Shown here piece after piece: positions 17,332 to 26,053 of a stretch of 39,396 bases of DNA. Below the pieces are notes generated by a model. That model was not told the DNA's origin and made no database searches. It saw only the letters and a program-made list of their open reading frames with translations. The stretch comes from Terriglobia bacterium. GTDB taxonomy: Bacteria > Acidobacteriota > Terriglobia > Terriglobales > Acidobacteriaceae. Location of the stretch: positions 1-39,396 of the forward strand of contig JAIQFZ010000048.1 in assembly GCA_020073015.1 (NCBI GenBank). The letters run 5' to 3'. Position numbers and translations under genes: made by a program. How positions within the stretch are numbered: position 1 is the first letter of the stretch; the number at the start of each line of letters is the position of its first letter.

Positions 17332-18624
17332 ATGAAAACGAATCGTTGGCTCGGTGCGATTGTATTGGCGTTGTTTTCGATTGGCTTGTCGTGGGCTCAG
17401 CAGTCGTCGCCCAAGACGGTCGTGATCCACGCCGGGCGCGTGCTCGACGTGAAGACCGGCAAGACGTTGACCGGCCAAACGATCGTCATTCAGGGCGACA
17501 AGATTGCGAGCGTCGGGGCCGATGCGCAGGTTCCTGCCGGGGCAAACGTGATCGACCTTCCCAATGCTACGGTGCTGCCGGGACTGATCGACGCGCACAC
17601 GCACATTACCTTCAATCCGAATTTCGGCTACTCGCAGTTAGCGGATTCGGTACCGCGGGAGGCGCTGATTGGCGCCCATAATGCCAGGGTCACGCTCGAA
17701 GCCGGATTCACGACGATTCGCAATGTCGGCGCCCGAGGCTATGCCGATGTTGCCCTGCGCGACGCGATCAATGCCCGCGATGTTCCCGGACCGCGCATGC
17801 TGGTGAGCGGCCCGGCGCTCAGCATCACCGGTGGACATTGCGACAATAACCTGCTGCCCTTCGAATATCACCGGGCCAGCGACGGCGTTGCCGATGGCGT
17901 CGAGGCGGTCCAGCACAAGACGCGCGAAATCATCAAGTATGGAGCAGATCTGATCAAAGTCTGCGCCACCGGCGGGGTGCTTTCCAAGGGCGACAATCCG
18001 CAGCACTCGCAGTACACGCTGGAGGAGATGAAGGCGATCGTGGCCGACGCGCACCGGCTCGGGCGGAAAGTTGCCGCACATGCCCATGGGGCTGAGGGAA
18101 TCCGCTGGGCTTCAATGGCGGGCGTGGATTCGATTGAGCACGGCTCTTACATCGACGACGCGGCCATTGCCGAGATGAAAAAGAACGGCACCTATCTTGT
18201 CCCGACGCTGTATCTAGGCGACTGGTTTATGGAGAATGCGGAGAAGATTGGCACTCCGCCCGATCTGATCGCCAAGGCCCGCGACGTCATGCCCGCTGCC
18301 CGCAGGAACGTGGCGCGAGCCTTCGCCGCCGGAGTGAAAGTTGGATTTGGTACCGATGCCGCTGTGTATCCGCATGGGCTCAACGCTCACGAGTTCGCAG
18401 TCATGGTGAAGCTTGGGCTGACGCCGCTGCAGGCAATTCAGTCGGCCACTGTCAACGACGCCGATCTGCTGGGATGGTCGGACCAGGTCGGGACAATCGA
18501 GCCGGGTAAGTGGGCCGACATTATTGCGGTGGACAGCGATCCGCTGGCCGACGTTACGACGCTCGAACGAGTGAAGTTTGTGATGAAGGGCGGCGAGGTG
18601 GTGAAGAATCAGTACGGGAAATAA
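17332..18624 (+). CDS. Secreted metal-dependent amidohydrolase (imidazolonepropionase-like)
   Basis: 430 residues. A signal peptide ([23 protein letters not shown]) indicates export. The amidohydrolase fold shows the metal motif GLIDAHTHI (H89, H91), a bridging lysine in [27 protein letters not shown], and the final Asp in [12 protein letters not shown], followed by the C-terminal beta-sandwich closing strand ([17 protein letters not shown]). Related enzymes include bacterial Xaa-Pro/Xaa-Lys peptidases, ochratoxinase-like amidases and cyclic dipeptidases, so a peptide or amide substrate in the periplasm is likely. ATG 17332 follows a GGGGGAA stretch. It is not in an evident operon. Confidence 0.9.
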   Translation: MKTNRWLGAIVLALFSIGLSWAQQSSPKTVVIHAGRVLDVKTGKTLTGQTIVIQGDKIASVGADAQVPAGANVIDLPNATVLPGLIDAHTHITFNPNFGYSQLADSVPREALIGAHNARVTLEAGFTTIRNVGARGYADVALRDAINARDVPGPRMLVSGPALSITGGHCDNNLLPFEYHRASDGVADGVEAVQHKTREIIKYGADLIKVCATGGVLSKGDNPQHSQYTLEEMKAIVADAHRLGRKVAAHAHGAEGIRWASMAGVDSIEHGSYIDDAAIAEMKKNGTYLVPTLYLGDWFMENAEKIGTPPDLIAKARDVMPAARRNVARAFAAGVKVGFGTDAAVYPHGLNAHEFAVMVKLGLTPLQAIQSATVNDADLLGWSDQVGTIEPGKWADIIAVDSDPLADVTTLERVKFVMKGGEVVKNQYGK

Positions 18625-18708
18625 AAACTAATTGCAGAAGTCAGATTGCAGAAGTGAAACCCGCCGCTGCACCAACTCCTTAGCGCGGAAGCCAGCCGAC
18701 AATCCGCT

Positions 18709-18749
18709 GAGCTTCGCTCGGCTGGACGGCCGAGGGTGGCCGTCCCTAC
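18709..18749. repeat. Dispersed tandem-hairpin repeat upstream of tgt
   Basis: GAGC-TTC-GCTC, then GGACGGCC-GAGGGT-GGCCGTCC and CTAC. It is an inverted-orientation member of the family at 11703 and 14957. Its second hairpin and flanks (GCTGGACGGCCG...GGCCGTCCC...ACGTGG) are nearly identical to the end of the insert inside tgt (19435-19466). It ends just 14 bp before the tgt -10 element. Confidence 0.8.
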
Positions 18750-18762
18750 GTGGTCCGTGCTT

Positions 18763-18768
18763 TAGAAT
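18763..18768 (+). promoter_or_regulatory. Candidate -10 element of tgt
   Basis: TAGAAT with transcription expected to start near 18775, only 2-3 nt before GTG 18777. This supports the GTG at 18777 as a leaderless start in preference to the GTG at 18750, which lies upstream of the -10. Confidence 0.5.
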
Positions 18769-18776
18769 CAACCGCA

Positions 18777-19991
18777 GTGTCGATTCAATTCCAGATCCAG
18801 GCGACCTCCGGTCCTGCCCGCCTCGGTAGGCTCACCACTCCTCATGGCGAGATTGAGACACCGGTGTTCATGCCGGTGGGAACGGTGGCGTCGGTCAAGG
18901 GCGTGCCGCAGGATGTGTTGGAGGAACTGGGTGTTCAGATCCTGCTGGGCAACACCTACCATCTTTACCTGCGGCCGGGCGTCGAAACGGTACGGCGGAT
19001 GGGCGGGCTGCATGGGTTCATGTCGTGGGAGCGATCGATTCTCACCGATTCGGGCGGGTTCCAGGTTTTCAGCCTGAACGATCTGCGCAAGGTCAGCGAA
19101 GAGGGGGTGACGTTTCGCTCGCATCTGGACGGGTCTTCGCACTTCTTCAGCCCGGAGAGCGCGATGGCGGCGCAGATCGGGCTGGGGGCTGACATCATCA
19201 TGGCGTTTGATGAGTGCACGGAATTCCCGGCTGACCGGGAACGGGTGCGGACTTCGATGGAGTTGACGCTGCGCTGGGCCGAGCGCAGCAAGAGGTATTT
19301 TGAGGAGCACAAGAGCGAGGTGCCCTGGAGCAGCCGTCAGCCATCAGCCGTCCGCCGTCAGGAAAAGCAGGTCCTTCGGTTCGCTCAGGATGACAACAGG
19401 GGAAAGGACGGGAACACTGCGGAGATTGGCTCCGCTGGACGGCCGGGGGCGGCCGTCCCCACGTGGGCAGATCAGACGCAGGCGTTGTTCGGGATTGTGC
19501 AGGGGGGGATGGACCGGGAACTGCGGCGCGAATCGGCGTTGCGTACCGTGGAGATCGGCTTTGCTGGTTATGCCATCGGGGGCCTGAGCGTGGGCGAGCC
19601 TCGGGAGCTCACCCGCGAGATCGTCGAATCCACGCTTGAGCACCTTCCTAAAGACCAGCCGCGCTACCTGATGGGGGTCGGGACTCCAGAGGAGATCGGC
19701 CTCTACGCGCGGATGGGGGTGGACATGATGGATTGTGTGCTGCCTACGCGGGCGGCCCGGCATGGGCTGCTGTTCACGTCCGAGGGCAAGATTTCGATCA
19801 AGCAGGCGCGCTTTGCCCAGGACGGAGCTCCGCTCGACCCGGCCTGTGGCTGTCGCGTCTGCCGGCGCTATTCGCGGGCCTATCTGCGTCACCTGTATGC
19901 TTCCAACGAGCTCCTGGCCCAGGTCCTGAATACCGTCCACAATGTGAGCTTCTACCTTGACACCATGCGGGCCGTCCGGCATTCTATTTAA
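18777..19991 (+). CDS. tgt: Queuine/preQ1 tRNA-guanine transglycosylase with 46-codon repeat-derived insert
   Basis: 404 residues from GTG 18777, against the usual 370-385. It exchanges guanine-34 of GUN-anticodon tRNAs for the queuosine precursor. Family motifs are present: DSGGFQVFSL (catalytic Asp region), FDECTEFPAD, ALFGIVQGG, YLMGVGTPEEI, DCVLPTRAARHG (second Asp) and the zinc site CGCRVCRRYSRAYLRHLY. Between VPW and WADQTQALFGIVQGG about 46 residues (185-230) are encoded by dispersed repeats and keep the frame; the insert falls between the helix after the FDEC motif and the QGG strand. It is followed by yajC-secD-secF, a widely conserved order. Confidence 0.93.
   Translation: MSIQFQIQATSGPARLGRLTTPHGEIETPVFMPVGTVASVKGVPQDVLEELGVQILLGNTYHLYLRPGVETVRRMGGLHGFMSWERSILTDSGGFQVFSLNDLRKVSEEGVTFRSHLDGSSHFFSPESAMAAQIGLGADIIMAFDECTEFPADRERVRTSMELTLRWAERSKRYFEEHKSEVPWSSRQPSAVRRQEKQVLRFAQDDNRGKDGNTAEIGSAGRPGAAVPTWADQTQALFGIVQGGMDRELRRESALRTVEIGFAGYAIGGLSVGEPRELTREIVESTLEHLPKDQPRYLMGVGTPEEIGLYARMGVDMMDCVLPTRAARHGLLFTSEGKISIKQARFAQDGAPLDPACGCRVCRRYSRAYLRHLYASNELLAQVLNTVHNVSFYLDTMRAVRHSI
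19329..19466. repeat. Repeat-derived in-frame insertion within tgt
   Basis: A 138-bp block bounded by TGG codons at 19326-19328 and 19464-19466. It consists of a CAGCCGTCAGCCATCAGC-type low-complexity piece, a copy of the AGGTCC...AGGATGACA end-repeat (19369-19395; compare 12198-12281), and the GGACGGCC-GGGGGC-GGCCGTCC hairpin (19437-19458; compare 18724-18745). The length is a multiple of three and contains no stop in the tgt frame. Confidence 0.8.
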
Positions 19992-20227
19992 CTTGGGGAT
20001 AGGGCCTCTTTTCTATCTGAGCCCTCTCGACCGAAACCGTAGCTTGGTGTTCCCGGTTCAAGCCTGAAGCTGAAGGGTATCCGGCCTAAGAAGAAAAGAA
20101 TTCCCGCAGGGAAGCAGCGAAAGTAGCAAAGCCGTGCCGAGTTTTCCTCGGCCGCCCCTTACAGGGTGCTTCAAACTGCTACGGCTGGCAGCGGTTTTTC
20201 ACCGGTACTTTGTTCCAGAGGATCGAC

Positions 20228-20581
20228 TTGACGGCACAGACAATTTTGATGGGCATACGCGGCGGATTGGCGCTGTGGTTGCAGAGTTCTGGCGGTGGGA
20301 TGGGCCTGCTCGGGCTGGCTCCCCTGCTGTTCATCTTTGCCATTTTTTACTTTCTCTTGATCCTGCCGCAGCAGCGGCGGCAAAAGAAGTGGCACGCGAT
20401 GCTGGGAGAGTTGAAAACAGGCGACAAGATCGTCACCAGCGGCGGCCTCAAAGGAACGATCATCAGCCTGAAAGACGACGCGCTGACGCTGCGCGTTCCG
20501 CCCGACAATCTGAAGCTTGAAATTACCCGGGCGTCGGTGGTGTCGGTGACGACAGCAGAGGAAGGGAAGAGTAGTTCCTAG
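20228..20581 (+). CDS. yajC: YajC, accessory subunit of the Sec translocase
   Basis: 117 residues from TTG 20228, chosen because AGAGGA (20217-20222) precedes it by 5 nt; TTG 20210 is in frame but has no ribosome site. A glycine-rich start is followed by one membrane helix (LLGLAPLLFIFAIFYFLLILP), then the typical YajC sequence PQQRRQKKWHAMLGELKTGDKIVTSGGLKGTI. YajC associates with SecD and SecF in the inner membrane, encoded just downstream. The 236-bp gap after tgt contains a hairpin-like GCCGAGTTTTCCTCGGC near 20138-20154 but no obvious promoter. Confidence 0.93.
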   Translation: MTAQTILMGIRGGLALWLQSSGGGMGLLGLAPLLFIFAIFYFLLILPQQRRQKKWHAMLGELKTGDKIVTSGGLKGTIISLKDDALTLRVPPDNLKLEITRASVVSVTTAEEGKSSS

Positions 20582-20668
20582 TTGCTGGTTTCCAGTTTCT
20601 AGTTTGCGTCGCAGAATCGGAGAACTGGACACTAGAGACAAGCAACCAGAAACGAGCGACTGGTTTTT
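20582..20668. repeat. Dispersed repeat between yajC and secD
   Basis: AGTTGCTGGTTTCCAGTTTC at the left and GACAAGCAACCAGAAACGAG at the right form an imperfect inverted repeat (GTTGCTGGTTTC against GAAACCAGCAAC-like text). It fills the entire gap and leaves no recognisable Shine-Dalgarno site for secD. Confidence 0.6.
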
Positions 20669-20670
20669 TC

Positions 20671-22290
20671 ATGAATAAGACTCTTACTTGGAAGTTGGTC
20701 ATCATCATCGGGATCCTGATCCTCTTCGTGTGCGGGATCTTCGGCATACCGAAGGAGTGGTCGGGCAAGGGCTTGCTGGCCTCGATCACGGACCGCATAC
20801 ACCTCGGCCTCGATTTGAAGGGCGGCACGCACCTGATCCTGCAGGTGCAGGTGAACGATGCGGTCAACGTGGACTCCGACAACGCGATTGCACGCCTCAA
20901 GGAAGACATGCGCGCGCGCAAGATCAACTACGCCGACATTACCAAGTCCGATCCGGTGAACCATCCCGACCAGGTTGTTATTAAAGGTGTCCCGCCCGAT
21001 CAGACGAGCGACTTCAAGAGCATCGTTTCGGACCGGCTTCCGGAGTACGACGCCACTTCCGGAGTGGAGAACTCCTGGTCCGTTGCGATGAAGGCGCAAA
21101 GTCTGGCCGAACTGAAGAATCGTGCGGTGTCGCAGGCGATCGAGACCATCCGCAATCGAATCGACCAGCTGGGCGTGAGTGAACCGACCATCCAGGAGCA
21201 TGGCCTGGGCCAGTACCAGATCCTGGTGCAGTTGCCGGGCGTGGATGATCCGGCGCGCGTGAAAGAAATTATGCAGTCCACGGCGATGCTGGAGATCAAG
21301 CAGGCGCTGGGCGGGCCTTATTCGAGCGAACAGCAGGTGCTGCAGGAGCATAATGGCGTGCTGCCGCCGGACGCGGTCATCATGCCGGGCCGGAGCATCG
21401 GCGCAACCCGCGACACCGAAGGCGGCGAGGCCTGGTATCTGATCTCGCGTGCCTCGGCCGTGACTGGACGCGACCTGCGCACGGCGGAGCCGAGCCGCGA
21501 TGAGAACGGGCAGCCGGCCGTGCGGTTTGTGCTTTCCGGTGAGGGCGGGCGTAAGTTCTATTCTTTTACGTCCGCGCACGTCGGCGACAACCTGGCCGTG
21601 GTTCTCGATAACAAAGTGCAGGAAGTTGCCGTCATCAAAGAGGCGATTCGCGACACGGGCGTCATCAACGGACGCTTCACGGAGCAGCAGACCAGGGACC
21701 TCGCGATGGTTCTGCGCTCGGGCGCGCTCCCGGCCAGCATCAAGTATCTCGAAGAACGTACCGTGGGACCGTCGCTGGGTGCGGACTCGATTCGGTCGGG
21801 CGTGCGCGCTGCGGTGGTTGGCATGCTTGCCGTCCTGATTTTCATGCTGATCTACTATCGCTGGGCGGGCGTGAACGCAGACATCGCGCTCATTCTGAAC
21901 CTGATCATTCTGCTCGGCTTCATGGGTTACTTCGGAGCCGTGCTGACGCTGCCGGGAATTGCGGGCGTGATTCTGACCGTCGGCATGGGTGTAGACTCGA
22001 ATGTCCTGATCTTTGAGCGCATCCGCGAAGAGCTGCGGAACGGTAAGACACCGCCGTCGGCGGTGGAGCAGGGATTCGGTCATGCCTGGATCACCATCGT
22101 CGATACGCACGTCACGACGATCGTTTCGGCCGCCATCTTATTCATCTTCGGCACAGGGCCGGTGCGGGGATTCGCGACGACGCTGGTTTTCGGTCTGGCG
22201 GCCAATCTGTTTACAGCCGTGTTCGTCTCGCGCGTAATTTTTGACTGGGTGCTGACCCGCAAGCAGCGCGGCGAGGCGCTGAGCATTTGA
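20671..22290 (+). CDS. secD: Protein translocase subunit SecD
   Basis: 539 residues. First membrane helix at about 8-27, then a large periplasmic domain starting with HLGLDLKGGTHLILQV (SecD D1 motif) and ending before LKYLEERTVGPSLGADSI. Five C-terminal helices include GMGVDSNVLIFERIREELRNG (D5/D6 motif) and RGFATTLVFGLAANLFTAVFVSRVIFDW. SecD with SecF uses the proton motive force to pull secreted proteins out on the periplasmic side. The charge-relay Asp in GVDSN is present. ATG 20671 is preceded by repeat DNA and a poly-T, with no ribosome site visible. It lies between yajC and secF. Confidence 0.97.
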   Translation: MNKTLTWKLVIIIGILILFVCGIFGIPKEWSGKGLLASITDRIHLGLDLKGGTHLILQVQVNDAVNVDSDNAIARLKEDMRARKINYADITKSDPVNHPDQVVIKGVPPDQTSDFKSIVSDRLPEYDATSGVENSWSVAMKAQSLAELKNRAVSQAIETIRNRIDQLGVSEPTIQEHGLGQYQILVQLPGVDDPARVKEIMQSTAMLEIKQALGGPYSSEQQVLQEHNGVLPPDAVIMPGRSIGATRDTEGGEAWYLISRASAVTGRDLRTAEPSRDENGQPAVRFVLSGEGGRKFYSFTSAHVGDNLAVVLDNKVQEVAVIKEAIRDTGVINGRFTEQQTRDLAMVLRSGALPASIKYLEERTVGPSLGADSIRSGVRAAVVGMLAVLIFMLIYYRWAGVNADIALILNLIILLGFMGYFGAVLTLPGIAGVILTVGMGVDSNVLIFERIREELRNGKTPPSAVEQGFGHAWITIVDTHVTTIVSAAILFIFGTGPVRGFATTLVFGLAANLFTAVFVSRVIFDWVLTRKQRGEALSI

Positions 22291-22292
22291 TA

Positions 22293-22372
22293 AGAACGGC
22301 TGCTAGCTTCTAGCCTCTAGCTTCTGGCGAGCCAGTTCGCTAGTAGCTCGCAGCTAGTGGCTAGCCGCTTAA
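22293..22372. repeat. CTAG-rich repeat between secD and secF
   Basis: The gap contains many CTAG/GCTAGC words (GCTAGCTTCTAGCCTCTAGC on the left, GCTAGTAGCTCGCAGCTAGT on the right) that can fold into a long imperfect hairpin. CTAG is usually rare in bacterial DNA, so its density here is unusual. The repeat ends just before the secF ribosome site. Confidence 0.6.
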
Positions 22373-22386
22373 ATCTGGGGTTGAAC

Positions 22387-23598
22387 TTGGAATTCTTTCG
22401 CAATACGAACATCGATTTTCTCGGCAAGAAATGGTATTTTCTCGCCTTTTCGCTGGTCTTCAGCGTGGCGGGCTTGTTGTCCATGGCCTTCTGGCATGGC
22501 ATCCCGCTGGGTGTTGACTTCCGCGGCGGCACGCTGGTGTATGTGAAGTACTCGCATAGGCCCGATCCGGCCGCCATTCACGCTGACATTGAGCGGCTTG
22601 GCCTGAAAAATGCCCGCGTGCAGAGCTACGGCCTGCCTGCTAGCAACGAGGTGTTGATCCAACTCGATATTCAGGAGACCAGCGAACAGGCGCTCGACAA
22701 GGGCAAAACCCAGATTATTCAGTCGCTCGAAAAGAACGCGGTAGCCGGCAAGCTGGATCTGAACAACTCCAGCTCTCTAACCATTACGAACTACCTTCTG
22801 GAGAAAGACCCGCTGCACTTGAGCACCGATGCCAACCAGCGCTACACCGCAATCGCGCAGGCCATTGTTGGTTATCGCGACAAGCAGAAGGGCGGGGTGC
22901 TCGGTTCGATTGACGAACTGAAGAGCGTCGCCGATCCAGCGGCGGTCATCTCCCTGCAGGACAATTTCTTCGTCTCGGACTTCGGCGTGCGCAACGTCGA
23001 AATCGTTGGGCCGCAAGTCGGGCAGCAACTCCGCAAGCAAGCAGTGCTGGCTACCCTGTATTCGCTGGCTGGCATGCTGGTGTACCTGGGATTCCGCTTC
23101 GAGTGGATTTACGGTGTGGCCGCCGTGCTGACCGTGTTTCACGACACCCTGATCACGGTGGGTGCGTTTTCCTTGCTGAACTGGGAGATCTCGCTGACCG
23201 TGATTGCCGCGATCCTGACCCTGGTGGGATACTCCAACAACGACACGATTGTCGTGTTTGACCGGATCCGGGAGAACATCAAACTGCTGCGGCGGGACAA
23301 GCTGGCCGACATCGTCAACAAAAGTATTAATCAGACTTTAAGCCGAACGATCTTGACAGCGGGCCTGACTTTCCTTACCGTGCTTGCGCTGTTCTTATTT
23401 GGCGGCGAAGTGCTCAAAGGATTCAGCTTCGCGCTGGTCATTGGAATCCTGATCGGCACCTATTCGTCGATTGCGATTGCGGCGCCCATTCTGGTTGCCT
23501 ACCAGGACTGGCGAAGCGCGCGTGGCAAAAGGCCAGTAGCCATGCCGGTGCGGTCCGGCAGCGGGCAGGAGCGATCGAAAGAGAAAGTAAAAGTTTAA
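22387..23598 (+). CDS. secF: Protein translocase subunit SecF with enlarged periplasmic domain
   Basis: 403 residues from TTG 22387, chosen because TGGGG (22376-22380) precedes it by 6 nt and the product then begins with EFFRNTNIDFLGKKW, a common SecF start; the in-frame GTG at 22357 would translate repeat DNA. Motifs: GVDFRGGTLVYV (D2), VGPQVGQQLRKQA (D4), TLVGYSNNDTIVVFDRIREN (D5) and five C-terminal helices. The periplasmic domain between helix 1 and VGPQVG is about 180 residues, clearly longer than in the roughly 300-320-residue SecF proteins of many bacteria. Cofactor of SecD in late protein export. Confidence 0.96.
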   Translation: MEFFRNTNIDFLGKKWYFLAFSLVFSVAGLLSMAFWHGIPLGVDFRGGTLVYVKYSHRPDPAAIHADIERLGLKNARVQSYGLPASNEVLIQLDIQETSEQALDKGKTQIIQSLEKNAVAGKLDLNNSSSLTITNYLLEKDPLHLSTDANQRYTAIAQAIVGYRDKQKGGVLGSIDELKSVADPAAVISLQDNFFVSDFGVRNVEIVGPQVGQQLRKQAVLATLYSLAGMLVYLGFRFEWIYGVAAVLTVFHDTLITVGAFSLLNWEISLTVIAAILTLVGYSNNDTIVVFDRIRENIKLLRRDKLADIVNKSINQTLSRTILTAGLTFLTVLALFLFGGEVLKGFSFALVIGILIGTYSSIAIAAPILVAYQDWRSARGKRPVAMPVRSGSGQERSKEKVKV

Positions 23599-23615
23599 AT
23601 TCGAGTCATCTGGCG

Positions 23616-23621
23616 TAGAAT
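23616..23621 (+). promoter_or_regulatory. Candidate -10 element for the tonB-exbB-exbD operon
   Basis: TAGAAT 99 bp before the tonB start, of the same form as at 7271, 18763 and 27633. No clear -35. It is directly after secF, so the TonB operon could be expressed separately from secDF. Confidence 0.35.
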
Positions 23622-23719
23622 CATGGACCTGCCCGGAGAGGCAGGATTTGGAGAAAGTGGGAGCAAAGAGGATGCAGTTGGTGTCTAAGATCTCGTAGGG
23701 TCTGGTGTAGGAGAAGCCT

Positions 23720-24457
23720 ATGTTTGAAGACAGCCTTATTGAGTCAGGGAACAAGCTCAAGACCAAGCGGGGCGTGACGACGGTTTTCTCGTTCCTGATA
23801 CAGGTCTTCCTTTTGGGGATTCTGATTCTGATCCCGCTGATTTATACCGACGCGCTGCCCAAGCAGCAGCTGATGACCTTCCTGGTGGCGCCTCCGCCAC
23901 CACCTCCGCCACCACCTCCGCCGGCGGCTAACGTGGTCAAGGTGGTCAAGCAGCTTCAGAGCGACCTCATCAACGGCCAGCTGCGCACGCCCACCAAGAT
24001 TCCCGAGAAGATTCAGATGATCAAGGAAGACGATGCGCCTCCGCCGGTCATGGGTAGTGGCGTGGTAGGCGGCGTCCCGGGCGGTGTTCCCGGAGGCTCG
24101 ATGGGCGGTGTTATCGGCGGCATTATCGGCAGTACGGCGGCGGTTCCCAAAATCGCAACTCCGCAGCGTGTGCGTGTGTCGCAAGGCGTGTCGACCGGTC
24201 TCCTGATCCGGAAAGTTACGCCCAATTATCCGCCCCTGGCGCGCCAGGCGCGCATTCAGGGCCAAGTCGTGCTCCAGGCGGAAATCAGCAAAGAGGGCAC
24301 GATTCAGAACCTGCAGTTGATTAGCGGGCACCCCATGCTGGCGCCGGCGGCCATCGAAGCCGTGAAACAGTGGCGCTACAAGCCCTACCTGCTCAATGGC
24401 GAGCCGGTGGCCGTGGAGACCCAGGTGGTGGTGAACTTTAGCTTGTCCGGAGGCTAG
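23720..24457 (+). CDS. TonB-like energy transducer
   Basis: 245 residues. A short cytoplasmic N-terminus, one membrane helix at about 22-42 (VTTVFSFLIQVFLLGILILIPLIY), a run of eleven prolines at about 58-68, a Gly/Val-rich spacer with VGGVPGGVPGGSMGG repeats, and a C-terminal TonB domain (TPNYPPLARQARIQGQVVLQ, then AIEAVKQWRYKPYLLNGEPVAVETQVVVNF). It should span the periplasm and couple the ExbB/ExbD proton channel to outer-membrane transporters or other envelope functions. ATG 23720 follows AGGAGAAG. ExbB and two ExbD genes follow on the same strand. No TonB-dependent receptor is in the window. Confidence 0.92.
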   Translation: MFEDSLIESGNKLKTKRGVTTVFSFLIQVFLLGILILIPLIYTDALPKQQLMTFLVAPPPPPPPPPPPAANVVKVVKQLQSDLINGQLRTPTKIPEKIQMIKEDDAPPPVMGSGVVGGVPGGVPGGSMGGVIGGIIGSTAAVPKIATPQRVRVSQGVSTGLLIRKVTPNYPPLARQARIQGQVVLQAEISKEGTIQNLQLISGHPMLAPAAIEAVKQWRYKPYLLNGEPVAVETQVVVNFSLSGG

Positions 24458-24708
24458 ACCCCGGCCAGGTTTGTGGCTGTTCAACCTTCCCCGTCCTACC
24501 TTTTTCCCAGACGGGAAACCAGGGTGGTTCTACACCCGAAGGCTGCTCTGTCCACTGTTTTCATGGCGGTACGGATTCGAACTCAGGCTATGGCTCCCCA
24601 AAGAGCGGAGCCGAGCCTGGGCGGCTGTTTTCAAAATAAGTCGGGGGCAGCCACTTTTTAGAAGCAATCAAGGCGAGTTCAGACAGTTCTGAGGAGGAGA
24701 AGCAACTC

Positions 24709-25464
24709 ATGGTAGTGAACCTAGCAGCAATCGCACTCTGCAATATGCACGTTTTCGCCGCCTGGCTCTTTCAGGAGGGCTCGGTCGGTTGGGACCCGAT
24801 TTCGCTTTGGAAGCAGATGGGCCTTCTGGCGAAGATCGTGGTTATCGTTCTATTCATCATGTCCGGATGGTCGATCGGCGTGATGATTGACCGCTGGATG
24901 GCTTTCAATGCCGCCCGTAACCAGTCCCGCTCCTTCGCTCCGGCGGTCGCCGGTGCGTTGCGCGAAGGCAAGATTGACGAAGCGATCAAAGTTGCCGAGC
25001 GCAATAAAAAGAGCCACCTCGCCAAGGTGGTCACGGCCGGCCTGATGGAATTCAAGGCTCATCAGGACAGCCCGGGCGAGATTCCCGGCGAAACCATTGA
25101 AGCGTCCAAACGCGCTTTGGAGCGCACCGAGGCCATCGTGCACGCCGAACTAAAGCGCGGCTTGGGCGGATTGGCCACGATCGGTTCGACCGCTCCCTTC
25201 GTGGGGCTGTTTGGAACGGTGGTCGGCATTCTGAACGCATTTAACGGAATTGCAAAAGAGAAGGCGACCGGATTGGCGGCTGTGGCCGGCGGCATTTCGG
25301 AAGCCCTGGTGACGACTGCCGTCGGGTTGTTCGTAGCGATTCCGGCGGTCATGATGTTCAACTACCTGACCGGGCGTGTGGAAGCGTTCGACGTGGAGAT
25401 GGATAACTCTTCGAGCGAACTGATCGATTACTTCCTCAAGCGCCGGAGCTTGCGCCGCTCCTAA
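24709..25464 (+). CDS. MotA/TolQ/ExbB proton-channel family protein
   Basis: 251 residues with the three-helix layout of ExbB/TolQ: helix 1 at about 43-66 (IVVIVLFIMSGWSIGVMID), a cytoplasmic region with LKRGLGGLATIGSTAPFVGLFGTVVGI leading into helix 2, and helix 3 ALVTTAVGLFVAIPAVMMFN. It forms the pentameric channel energised by the proton motive force together with ExbD and drives the TonB protein encoded just upstream. ATG 24709 has a strong GAGGAGGAG ribosome site. The 251 bp after tonB show no gene or clear regulatory element. Confidence 0.94.
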   Translation: MVVNLAAIALCNMHVFAAWLFQEGSVGWDPISLWKQMGLLAKIVVIVLFIMSGWSIGVMIDRWMAFNAARNQSRSFAPAVAGALREGKIDEAIKVAERNKKSHLAKVVTAGLMEFKAHQDSPGEIPGETIEASKRALERTEAIVHAELKRGLGGLATIGSTAPFVGLFGTVVGILNAFNGIAKEKATGLAAVAGGISEALVTTAVGLFVAIPAVMMFNYLTGRVEAFDVEMDNSSSELIDYFLKRRSLRRS

Positions 25465-25501
25465 GCGGGACGCGGCAGTTGCGAGAATGAGTTGCCAGTG
25501 A

Positions 25502-25522
25502 GGCGCCGGTTTCGCCGGCGCC
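25502..25522 (+). other. mRNA hairpin between exbB and exbD
   Basis: GGCGCCGG-TTTCG-CCGGCGCC is a perfect 8-bp GC stem with a 5-nt loop and no T-run after it (CCCTCCTCC follows), so it is not a standard terminator. It may act as a processing or stability element, or attenuate expression so that exbB exceeds exbD. Confidence 0.5.
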
Positions 25523-25580
25523 CCCTCCTCCTCATCGGCGCAACACTCGCGAGCGCGGGGAAACGCAGGAGACGAATTCC

Positions 25581-26042
25581 ATGGCATTAGCAATACGAAA
25601 CGAAGGATCCAAAGTAAACTCCGACATCAACGTCACGCCCATGGTGGACGTGATGCTGGTGCTGCTGATCATCTTCATGGTGGTCACACCCATGTTGCAG
25701 CATGGCGTTACGGTGGACATGGCGAGAGTGAACAATCCGGAGCAGATGCCCGACGCGGACAAGGAAGACGCGCTGCTGATTGCCGTCATGCGCGACGGGA
25801 AGGTCTTCTTCGGGACCGATCCCATCGCGGTGGCTGATCTGACGCAGAAGATCAGAGACCGGCTGGCGAACAAGACCGACAAGCGCGTGTTCATCAAGGC
25901 GGATGCGCGGGCGAAGTTCGGCTCCGTGGTCGAGGTCGTCGATAACGTTCGTTCCGCAGGCGTGGACCAGCTCGGCCTGCTGACCGACCAGAAAAAGTCC
26001 GGAGCTCTGGCCCCGCCAACGGGACCCACCGGCGGGCAATAG
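25581..26042 (+). CDS. ExbD/TolR-family protein, first copy
   Basis: 153 residues. The N-terminal cytoplasmic stretch runs into SDINVTPMVDVMLVLLIIFM, the ExbD/TolR signature with the conserved membrane Asp (MVDVMLVLL) that carries protons. The single helix is followed by a periplasmic domain ending with VEVVDNVRSAGVDQLGLLTD, the usual TolR/ExbD peptidoglycan- or TonB-contact fold, and a Pro/Gly-rich tail. ATG 25581 is preceded by GGAGACG. It works with ExbB from the gene upstream; a second ExbD follows after 11 bp. Confidence 0.94.
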   Translation: MALAIRNEGSKVNSDINVTPMVDVMLVLLIIFMVVTPMLQHGVTVDMARVNNPEQMPDADKEDALLIAVMRDGKVFFGTDPIAVADLTQKIRDRLANKTDKRVFIKADARAKFGSVVEVVDNVRSAGVDQLGLLTDQKKSGALAPPTGPTGGQ

Positions 26043-26053
26043 AGGAGATCGAT

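Noticed and set aside
24560-24620. tRNA-like T-arm text (GGATTCGAACTC) between tonB and exbB
   Set aside because: No acceptor stem, anticodon arm or CCA-compatible end could be assembled on either strand.
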